Source: Gemmatimonadales bacterium UBA2960
Lineage (GTDB): Bacteria > Gemmatimonadota > Gemmatimonadetes > Longimicrobiales > Gaopeijiaceae
NCBI GenBank assembly: GCA_002348465.1
Contig: DEBI01000132.1
Coordinates: 1 to 6,244 of the forward strand
DNA length: 6,244 bases
Direction: 5' to 3'
Shown: piece by piece, positions 1-5,146 of the stretch
How the letters are laid out: each line of letters opens with the position of its first letter
How positions within the stretch are numbered: the first letter of the stretch is position 1
Notes under the pieces: model-generated
What the model saw: only the letters and a program-made list of their open reading frames with translations
The model's database searches: none
What the model was told of the DNA's origin: nothing
Program-made: the position numbers and the translations under genes

Positions 1-634
1 GGCTGACCGTCACCGACGCCGTCGCACTCGCTGCACCACTCGTCGCTGTCACCGTGGCACTCCCGTTCGCCACACTCGTGATCAGACCCGTTGAGTCTAT
101 TGCAGCAACCGCTGTGTCCGACGAAGTCCACACGAGCGTCGGACTTGAGAGCGCCTGATCCAGTCCATCAACCACCGTAGCCGCCAGTGTCGCTGTATCC
201 CCAACCGACGCCAACGTCACGCTCTCGATACTCAGCGAAGCTGATATCGCCACCTGATTGACCGTCACCGACGCCGTCCCGCTCGCCGAACCACTCGTCG
301 CCGTGATCACTGCAGTCCCGTTCGCAACCGCTGTCACCAGCCCCGCCGAACTCACCGTAGCCACCGCCTGATCACTCGACGCCCACGTCACCGGCGCGCC
401 CGCGATCGGAGAACCACTCTGATCTCGAACAATCGCTGTGAGTGTGGACGCCTGGGTCAGCGAGACGAACGTGATCCCGCCCGTCGCACTGCCTCCGCTC
501 ACGTCTATGCTCGTCGCTACCGGGGTCACCGTCGTCGGACCACCCCCAGCACCTGGGGTCGGCGTCGTCGGACTCGAATCACCACTGCATGACACCACAC
601 CTAACAACAACAATGTCAGGTGGCGGGTTTTCAT
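1..634 (-). CDS. Ig-like (Big_2-type) repeat lipoprotein, C-terminus beyond left edge
   Basis: The gene reads from an ATG at 634-632 and is still open at position 1, giving 211 residues without a stop. GGAG lies 9 bases upstream of the ATG. Residues 1-16 look like a lipoprotein signal: basic start (K2, R4), leucine run 8-11, and lipobox V13-V14-S15-C16. The residue after the cysteine is Ser, not Asp, which in the E. coli rule would favour the outer membrane. Residues 17-38 are a Ser/Thr/Pro/Gly tether. Two tandem beta-rich domains follow (about 39-126 and 127-211). Each has a VTWASSD- or LVWTSSD-type strand (W84, W169), a GLVT/GLIT turn, then VANG and a TATSG...ASVTV ending. This is the Big_2 / Ig-like group 2 pattern, and more copies probably follow off the window. 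Such proteins are usually surface adhesins or scaffolds; the ligand cannot be read. The domain family is fairly sure, the function is unknown. Confidence 0.82.
   Translation of the reverse strand, partial: MKTRHLTLLLLGVVSCSGDSSPTTPTPGAGGGPTTVTPVATSIDVSGGSATGGITFVSLTQASTLTAIVRDQSGSPIAGAPVTWASSDQAVATVSSAGLVTAVANGTAVITATSGSASGTASVTVNQVAISASLSIESVTLASVGDTATLAATVVDGLDQALSSPTLVWTSSDTAVAAIDSTGLITSVANGSATVTATSGAASATASVTVS
4..70. repeat. Repeat copy of the Ig-domain coding unit (second visible domain)
   Basis: This stretch encodes the end of the second Ig-like domain and matches 259-325 at an exact offset of 255 bases (85 codons). The 20 bases at 4-23 equal those at 259-278 and the 10 bases at 61-70 equal those at 316-325, with scattered differences between. 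The match holds at DNA level as well as protein level, which suggests fairly recent domain duplication or gene conversion. Confidence 0.7.
259..325. repeat. Repeat copy of the Ig-domain coding unit (first domain)
   Basis: This is the partner of 4-70 at a period of 255 bases. It encodes the VANG...TATSG...ASVTV end of the first Ig-like domain of the lipoprotein. The rest of the 255-base unit is more diverged between the two copies than this segment. Confidence 0.7.
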
Positions 635-710
635 CTCATCGTGCTCCGGAAAGTCTAGTAGCGCGGGCTGATAAAAGAGTCCTTGAGATGTCCTAAAAAC
701 TTTTTCTTAG

Positions 711-784
711 TGCGCCCGGCAGGATTCGAACCTGCGACCTCGTGCTCCGGAGGCACGCGCTCTATCCAACTGAGCTACGGGCGC
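711..784 (-). tRNA. tRNA-Arg (anticodon CCG)
   Basis: The reverse complement folds into a full 74-nt cloverleaf: acceptor GCGCCCG/CGGGCGC, D stem GCTC/GAGC with a GG-containing loop, anticodon stem CGTGC/GCACG, 5-nt variable region AGGTC, T stem GCAGG/CCTGC with loop TTCGAAT, and discriminator A. The anticodon loop is CTCCGGA, so the anticodon is CCG (complement of plus bases 748-750), which reads the arginine codon CGG. CCA is not encoded; the next bases are CTAAG, so the end must be added by the nucleotidyltransferase. It sits between two genes for exported proteins on the same strand. No clear U-tract terminator follows, although an A/T-rich imperfect hairpin lies at about 693-710. Confidence 0.97.
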
Positions 785-833
785 ATTTCAGGATCAAGAT
801 CGCTCAACCTCGAAACCGGTCAAGCGAACGAAA

Positions 834-1391
834 TTAGCTCCCTACTCGGTATGAAACCCCTGTACTGAGCCAAAGAGGGCCAATCTGAGTCGTGGAACCA
901 TACACAACCGCCGCCCGAGCACGCATCAATAGATAAAGGCCCTCATTCAACTCGATGAGGGTTCCAACCCCTGCCGTTATCGACGGATCGGTGTGATTAC
1001 TGAATCGATACGCTCCGAATCCGGCTTCACCGAACCATTTGCCCTCTTGGAACCAAAAACGGGTCGTCAGAGCACCACGGTAAGCCTCAGCCACGGTTGA
1101 TACAGCGTCTCCTTGCCGCGCAAATTGATAGCTAAGCAGGTGCTGGTAGCCAAAGTCCAGTGCCAGCTGGAGACCGCGGCCATACCGTCGCCCAAACACG
1201 ACACCCACATCACCACCATATAGAGTCCGGCGGGCATCAAACGCGCCTTGCCCAATCCAAGTAACCGGGTTGACCAGAGTATGGCCTACATTGCCGTTCG
1301 CCTCGACATACACCTGTGCTGAAACCTTGTTAGGTCCAAGAAAGGCACACGAAATAACAAGCAGAGAGAGAGGGATCGAAGACTTTCGCAC
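834..1391 (-). CDS. Exported small outer-membrane beta-barrel-like protein
   Basis: This is a 185-residue protein of no recognised named family. The start is GTG at 1391-1389, with GGAG 7 bases upstream. Residues 1-25 form a signal peptide (R2, K3, hydrophobic 6-19, V23-S24-A25 before Q26), giving a mature protein of about 160 residues. A lipobox-like VISC also occurs at 12-15, but the hydrophobic stretch continues beyond it and the V-S-A site is better placed. The mature part alternates polar and hydrophobic/aromatic residues and is rich in Gly and Tyr. It contains strand-turn patterns such as YGGDVGVVFGRRYG, LQLALDFGYQHLL and WFGEAGFGAYRF, and ends in WLSTGVSYRVGS. That fits an 8-stranded OmpA/OmpW-sized barrel, but it lacks the usual C-terminal Phe/Trp. 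The stop (834-836) is 49 bases before the 5' end of the tRNA gene. The fold is inferred and the role unknown. Confidence 0.72.
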   Translation of the reverse strand: MRKSSIPLSLLVISCAFLGPNKVSAQVYVEANGNVGHTLVNPVTWIGQGAFDARRTLYGGDVGVVFGRRYGRGLQLALDFGYQHLLSYQFARQGDAVSTVAEAYRGALTTRFWFQEGKWFGEAGFGAYRFSNHTDPSITAGVGTLIELNEGLYLLMRARAAVVYGSTTQIGPLWLSTGVSYRVGS

Positions 1392-1436
1392 GATGGTGCT
1401 CCGGGTCTGTCTAAAGGTTCTACGCGACTACTACTG

Positions 1437-1446
1437 GTACATGTAC
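1437..1446. promoter_or_regulatory. Perfect 10-bp palindrome upstream of the barrel gene
   Basis: GTACATGTAC is its own reverse complement. It lies 45 bases upstream of the GTG start of the barrel gene, in the 150-base stretch between that gene and rnpB. The position would suit an operator or promoter-proximal site. I could not match it to a known regulator, and no convincing -35/-10 pair is visible around it. Confidence 0.25.
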
Positions 1447-1516
1447 ACTAGTTCAGTAAACAGGTTACCGCCTGAAATATCTATACGCAGGCTCCTCTAT
1501 ACAGGTCGGCGCCCGC

Positions 1517-1540
1517 CGCGTAATCGCGACGGACGCCGTC
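1517..1540 (-). terminator. Overlapping short hairpins just after rnpB
   Basis: Directly after the mapped 3' side of RNase P RNA, in its direction of transcription, two small inverted repeats occur. GACGG/CCGTC with a 3-base loop lies at 1528-1540, and CGCG/CGCG with a 4-base loop lies at 1517-1528. They share one base and no U-tract follows. They may protect or define the rnpB 3' end, but this is not a standard intrinsic terminator. Confidence 0.25.
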
Positions 1541-1541
1541 A

Positions 1542-1899
1542 GAGTGAGCGCGCGGAATAAGCCGAGTTCTGTCCCTCTTGCGAGGGGAGGATCATTCATC
1601 TGGGACCGCTGTTACCAACGGCCTCGTGCAGCCTACCCGGGACTCCAATGGAACGGGCCATCCCATCGCCCCCTATTTGGCCTTGCTCCGGGTGGGGTTT
1701 ACCATGCGACCTCTGTCACCATCGGCCCGGTGCGCTCTTACCGCACCATTTCACCCTTGCCTGTGCCGCGAACGGCCATCGGCGGTTTCTTTTCTGTTGC
1801 ACTTTCCGTCGTCTCGCGACGCCCGGGCGTTACCCGGCACCCTGCCCTGTAGAGCTCGGACTTTCCTCCGCCGGACAAGTCCGACGGCGATCCTCACTC
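1542..1899 (-). ncRNA. rnpB: RNase P RNA, bacterial class A
   Basis: This is the catalytic RNA of ribonuclease P, which removes 5' leaders from pre-tRNAs. On the minus strand the conserved elements appear in order: GAGGAAAGTCCG (plus 1857-1868), a CAGGGTGCCGGGTAA-type region, AGGGTGAAATGGTGCGG followed by TAAGAGCGCACC (about 1757-1729), the L15 element GGTAAACCCCACC that pairs with the tRNA CCA end (1703-1691), GGAGCAAGGCCAAATAGG, and ACAGAACTCGGCTTAT (1572-1557). The first and last form the P4 pseudoknot core. The ends are set by a 7-bp P1 candidate, GAGTGAG (1899-1893) with CTCACTC (1548-1542); an alternative pairing, GAGCGTG/CGCGCTC, would move each end by a few bases. The length of about 358 nt is normal. 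A P3-like hairpin (CCGTCGGA/TCCGGCGG) precedes the first core element. Identity is certain; the ends are good to about 10 bases. Confidence 0.96.
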
Positions 1900-2141
1900 G
1901 CCACGCTCGCAGACAAGATGTCGCCAAGTGGCCTCCGGTTGCTACCCCCGGCAACAAGAAATCCAAAAAACCAACGCCCCACCTTGAGACTGCTCCCGAA
2001 ACTCTCAGGTAAAAAAACGGCCTGTAGTGACACCGTCCCCTACCTGCTTACCCTAACGAAGCCAAATTCAAGGATCATGTGGCCCCTCATGCTCAAGCCA
2101 GATAATGTCCGTGCTGTAACCACCTGCACCCACGCAGTCCT
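1900..2141. other. Divergent spacer between rnpB and the phosphatase gene
   Basis: These 242 bases must hold the promoter of rnpB (leftward) and probably that of the phosphatase-oxidoreductase unit (rightward). I see no gene in it. It contains an inverted repeat GTTGC/GCAAC with an 8-base loop (about 1938-1955), a run of six A at 1965-1970, and a second inverted repeat at 1982-2009 (CCTTGAGA/TCTCAGG with one bulged T) followed by seven A. The segment at 1998-2014 resembles the 3' core of glycine riboswitches (see findings). No strong -35/-10 pair for rnpB could be picked out by eye. Confidence 0.5.
2101..2106 (+). promoter_or_regulatory. Possible -10 box for the phosphatase gene
   Basis: GATAAT matches TATAAT at five of six positions and lies 36 bases before the ATG at 2142. 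No acceptable -35 hexamer stands 16-18 bases upstream and there is no extended -10 TG, so this is only a candidate. The implied leader would be short and has no clear Shine-Dalgarno sequence. Confidence 0.25.
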
Positions 2142-2681
2142 ATGATCCTGCATCAACAACGCCAAGTACCTGTCATCTGGTTGCTTTCTTTCGCGACTCT
2201 AGCGTTTGGCTCACTTCCGACAGCAATCGCCGCTCAGAGCGACGCAACCGTCGTATACCTTGTCCGACACGCAGAGCGAGCTGAAGACGGGACAAGTGAC
2301 CCGCCGATCTCGCGGGCAGGCCAGCAAAGAGCGGAGTTGATCGCGACCCTGCTCCGTGACGCAGGGATCACACACATTCACACAACAGACTTGAAGCGGA
2401 CTCGCTCTACCGGAGCTCCGACTAGCGAATCCACCGGCTTAGCCATGGCCATCTACGACGCTCAGGACTTGGAAGGCTTTGCCGATCGGCTCAGAGAGAC
2501 GCCAGGACGCCATCTGGTCCTCGGTCACAGTAACACCACTCCTCAACTGGCAGAGGCCCTGGGTGGTGACCCCAGCACACCTATAGAAGAAATGGAGTAT
2601 GACCGCCTCTATGTCTTAACACTGACCAGCACTGGGACTTCGACGATACTCCTTCGCTTCGGAAATCCATACGGCGACTGA
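2142..2681 (+). CDS. Exported histidine phosphatase (phosphoglycerate mutase/SixA-like)
   Basis: This 179-residue protein belongs to the histidine phosphatase superfamily, which removes phosphate through a phosphohistidine intermediate. Residues 1-31 form a signal peptide (R7, hydrophobic 9-25, A28-I29-A30 or I29-A30-A31 before Q32), so it should act in the periplasm. YLVRHAE at 39-45 holds the nucleophile H43 with R42. TTDLKRTRST at 81-90 carries the second conserved Arg, probably R86. E111 is a plausible acid/base Glu, and LGHSN at 127-131 gives the second His, H129. The length suits the short SixA-like branch rather than glycolytic phosphoglycerate mutase (about 230-250). The substrate cannot be told. 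An in-frame stop at 2103-2105 limits the upstream extension and ATG 2142 is the first start, but no good ribosome-binding site precedes it. Its TGA overlaps the next ATG by one base, implying coupled expression. Confidence 0.88.
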   Translation: MILHQQRQVPVIWLLSFATLAFGSLPTAIAAQSDATVVYLVRHAERAEDGTSDPPISRAGQQRAELIATLLRDAGITHIHTTDLKRTRSTGAPTSESTGLAMAIYDAQDLEGFADRLRETPGRHLVLGHSNTTPQLAEALGGDPSTPIEEMEYDRLYVLTLTSTGTSTILLRFGNPYGD

Positions 2682-4111
2682 TGAGCTACGATGCTGTCGT
2701 CGTCGGAGCCGGTCCCAACGGACTAGCAGCGGCGATCGAGCTACAAACCCATGGTTGCTCGACTCTGCTCATCGATGCGGCTAATGAGGTCGGAGGGTCA
2801 GCAAGGACAGAAGAGGCTACACTGCCCGGTTTCCTTCATGACGTCGGCTCAGCAATTCATCCCCTCGGGTTTGGATCTCCGTTCTTCTCATCTCTTCCAC
2901 TCGACTCATTCGGCCTAGAGTGGGTGCATCCTGATACTCCGTTAGCCCATCCTCTCATAGGAAGCCGGACGGCATTTCTGGAAAAGAGCCTGGAGCAGAC
3001 AGCATCTGCACTAGGCGAAGACGGAAACGCGTGGACAAGACGATTTGCTCCATTCGTGGCTTCTTCGAAGACGTTTTTTGAGCACACATTGAGGTCGCCG
3101 CTGTCTATACCAAGCTCCCCGATCCTGATGGCTCGCTTCGCGCCACTCGCCCTGAAGTCAACCAACCGACTAGCCAACTCCTTCAAGTCCGACCAAGCCC
3201 GAGCGCTTTTCGCCGGTAACGCGGCGCATGCTGGTACGCCTTTGAGCCACCTCCTTACTGGCGCGGTCGGGGCTGCCCTGATCGTCGCTGCGCACACGGT
3301 AGGATGGCCATTCCCCAAAGGAGGCGCAGGTAACCTGACCTTAGCCCTCGCGCGCTATTTCGAATCATTAGGCGGAACGATACAGACGGGCTCTCGAGTG
3401 ACTTCACTCGCCGATTTACCAAGTGCTCGAGCGACTCTTATGGCCATCACACACGGGCAGGTGGCTGCGCTCACCGATACCGGCCTGTCAGAGTCGTTCC
3501 TCCGCAGGCTAAAGCGATGGCGTTACGGTCCAGGCGCATTCAAAGTTGACTGGGCTTTAGATGGCCCGATTCCTTGGGAAGACCCTGAAGTAGCAAGGGC
3601 AGCGACAGTACATGTGGGCGGAACGTTGGAAGAGGTAGCCGCGTCGGAGCTACAGCCTTGGTCTGGTCGGCTAAGTGAACGCCCCTTCGTGCTACTAGCT
3701 CAACATACCCTTTTTGACCGTTCGCGAGCTCCCGAGGGCAAGCACACTGCATGGGGCTACTGCCACGTGCCCAACGGGTGGGAAGGCGACGCCACGCCGG
3801 TCATCGAAGCTCAAATCGAGCGCTTCGCGCCAGGCTTTCAGGAGCGAATTCTCTCACGATCGTCGTGGGGGCCTAAGCGCCTAGAGCGATGGGATGGCAA
3901 TCTCGTAGGCGGTGATGTGAATGGAGGTGCCCTGACGATCAGTCAGACGCTGGGTCCCGCCCGGTGGAGCTTGCCTGGATACCGCACCCCTAAAGCAGGA
4001 CTTTACCTATGCTCTGCATCGACTCCGCCTGGTGGAGGAGTCCACGGCATGGCCGGTTTTCATGGAGCCCGATGTGCCCTGCGCCACACATTTGGTATCA
4101 GGCTCTCCTGA
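2681..4111 (+). CDS. FAD-dependent phytoene desaturase-like oxidoreductase
   Basis: This 476-residue flavoprotein belongs to the phytoene dehydrogenase/amine oxidase-type group (COG1233-like, also including PYROXD2). The N-terminus is a Rossmann dinucleotide fold: beta strand 4-8, G9-x-G11-x-x-G14, acidic D32 at the end of the second strand for the FAD ribose, and the GG motif G38-G39 followed by ARTEE. A family-typical block, GWPFPKGGAGN at 208-218 followed by LTLALARYFESLGG, belongs to the FAD/substrate region. The C-terminal FAD motif GLYLCSASTPPGGGVHGM starts at 440. No signal peptide or membrane segment is visible, so it should be cytoplasmic or peripheral. Homologues act in carotenoid desaturation/saturation or on uncharacterised substrates, and no carotenoid genes lie nearby. 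The ATG overlaps the phosphatase stop (TGATG). The length is slightly below the usual 490-530. The family is certain, the substrate open. Confidence 0.9.
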   Translation: MSYDAVVVGAGPNGLAAAIELQTHGCSTLLIDAANEVGGSARTEEATLPGFLHDVGSAIHPLGFGSPFFSSLPLDSFGLEWVHPDTPLAHPLIGSRTAFLEKSLEQTASALGEDGNAWTRRFAPFVASSKTFFEHTLRSPLSIPSSPILMARFAPLALKSTNRLANSFKSDQARALFAGNAAHAGTPLSHLLTGAVGAALIVAAHTVGWPFPKGGAGNLTLALARYFESLGGTIQTGSRVTSLADLPSARATLMAITHGQVAALTDTGLSESFLRRLKRWRYGPGAFKVDWALDGPIPWEDPEVARAATVHVGGTLEEVAASELQPWSGRLSERPFVLLAQHTLFDRSRAPEGKHTAWGYCHVPNGWEGDATPVIEAQIERFAPGFQERILSRSSWGPKRLERWDGNLVGGDVNGGALTISQTLGPARWSLPGYRTPKAGLYLCSASTPPGGGVHGMAGFHGARCALRHTFGIRLS

Positions 4112-4117
4112 AACAAC

Positions 4118-5146
4118 TCACCCGAGACGTTTGCCCATGCCTTTCGATAGCAGTTGGCTACCGTCCTTCGATACCAAGATCCCCTCTGCTCCTTGAAAAC
4201 CATCGATAAAGTCGATGCCATCGACCGGACCCAGTACGAGGGCGGCTGTCGAGAGCGCATCCGCAATCATCGCAGAGGATGCCAGAAGGCTAGCAGAGCT
4301 TAGCTCCTGAGCAGGGCGACCGGTCCGCGGATCGAGAATGTCGTGGTGACGATGGTCCGGAGTGAATGATCGGAAATAGTCACCTGAAGTCGCCACTCCT
4401 CCCCCACTCAATTGAACCCGGCCGATTGTGGCTTCTGTTCGCCTGGGATGCTGGATCCCAATAGTCCACGCTTCATCTCTTCCTGACGATCTATTCGAGG
4501 CCATATCACCACCCGCATCCACAAGCACCCGCTGTGCGCCCTTTGCCGACAGCTGGTCAACAACCCGATCAACGACGAAACCTTTTGCCACGCCGTCGAG
4601 CGAGATGGCCATACGACGGTCTTCGAGGGTCACCGTGGACCCTGTAACGACCAATCCGTCGTGGCCCACATAGCTAAGCGTCTCATCAATTTCTCGATCG
4701 GTTGGTGGCCGTCCTAGACGATCGAATGTCGATCCGTACAGCTCAACCAACGGCGCAACCGTGACATCGAAAGCACCGCTAGATCTGCGACTGACCTCGA
4801 GGGCGAGCTCGATGACTTCTATGAGTGGAGAAGGAGCATGCTCAAGCAGTCCCGCTGCATTCAAACGGCCGACAGCAGAATCGGCGCGATAGCGCGAAAG
4901 AACAGCCTCAAGCCGCTCCATCTCTAAGAAAGCTGAATCGATCATCTCATGTGCACCGGCGTTATCCGGGTGCACCACCGTGATGTTGACCAAGGTGCCC
5001 ATCTGGACCCGGGTTTCACTTACCCGGTGTAACCCCGCTCGCCAGAAGGCCTCTCTGCTGACTCCTAACCCAAACGCCGCTCCTAAACCGACTCCCGCAG
5101 TAATCCTCAGGACATCTCTTCGAGAGATCGACACAGATTCAGACAC
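4118..5146 (-). CDS. apbE: FAD:protein FMN transferase, Tat-exported ApbE
   Basis: ApbE moves FMN from FAD onto a Ser/Thr of extracytoplasmic redox proteins, using Mg2+. The frame opens at TTG 5155, but GGAGG lies directly against that codon. GTG 5146 has the same GGAGG 9 bases upstream and overlaps the preceding gene by 8 bases, so I choose it (342 residues). Counting from the TTG, S11-R12-R13-D14-V15-L16-R17 and the hydrophobic 18-32 form a twin-arginine signal. Then come the family blocks: RYRADSAVGRLNA (88-100), SGAFDVTVAPLVELYG (126-141), DGVAKGFVVD (187-196), DAGGDM (213-218), GGGVATSGDYFRSF (251-264), HDILDPRTGRP (271-281) and MIADALSTAALVLG (296-309), where D299 and T303 are expected Mg2+ ligands. 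Length is normal and no key residue is missing. It is the downstream partner of the Fe-S membrane gene, which fits a flavinylation role there. Confidence 0.95.
   Translation of the reverse strand: MSESVSISRRDVLRITAGVGLGAAFGLGVSREAFWRAGLHRVSETRVQMGTLVNITVVHPDNAGAHEMIDSAFLEMERLEAVLSRYRADSAVGRLNAAGLLEHAPSPLIEVIELALEVSRRSSGAFDVTVAPLVELYGSTFDRLGRPPTDREIDETLSYVGHDGLVVTGSTVTLEDRRMAISLDGVAKGFVVDRVVDQLSAKGAQRVLVDAGGDMASNRSSGRDEAWTIGIQHPRRTEATIGRVQLSGGGVATSGDYFRSFTPDHRHHDILDPRTGRPAQELSSASLLASSAMIADALSTAALVLGPVDGIDFIDGFQGAEGILVSKDGSQLLSKGMGKRLG

Noticed and set aside
438..671. Plus-strand open frame of 77 codons at 438-671
   Set aside because: It lies antisense to the lipoprotein gene, whose minus frame has a clear lipobox and Ig-like domains. 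The plus frame is a by-product of the repetitive GC-rich coding.
640..751. Identical 11-mer CGTGCTCCGGA at 640-650 and inside the tRNA at 741-751, with a similar 9-mer near 1394-1403
   Set aside because: I considered a tRNA-derived repeat or integration site. One copy is the tRNA anticodon arm and the others are the Shine-Dalgarno regions (GGAGCAC) of the two exported-protein genes. The match is short and no integrase or longer flanking repeat exists.
683..868. Plus-strand open frame of 61 codons with the peptide RPAGFEPATSCSGGTRS
   Set aside because: It is the antisense reading of the tRNA-Arg gene, a well-known false protein in databases. The tRNA cloverleaf explains the whole stretch.
1965..2017. 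Possible intrinsic terminator from the 1982-2009 hairpin with nearby A and T runs
   Set aside because: On the plus strand the hairpin is followed by A, not T. On the minus strand the T run after the hairpin is about 12 bases away and no gene lies upstream to be terminated.
1544..2145. Several overlapping open frames on both strands between 1544 and 2145
   Set aside because: They overlie RNase P RNA and its upstream spacer. Their apparent peptides are translations of the structured RNA or its antisense, with no ribosome-binding sites and no recognisable family.
2857..3318. Minus-strand open frame of 153 codons inside the FAD oxidoreductase
   Set aside because: It is antisense to an unmistakable flavoprotein gene, and its composition (Arg/Ala/Ser/Pro) is typical of a shadow frame. 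No motif or start signal supports it.
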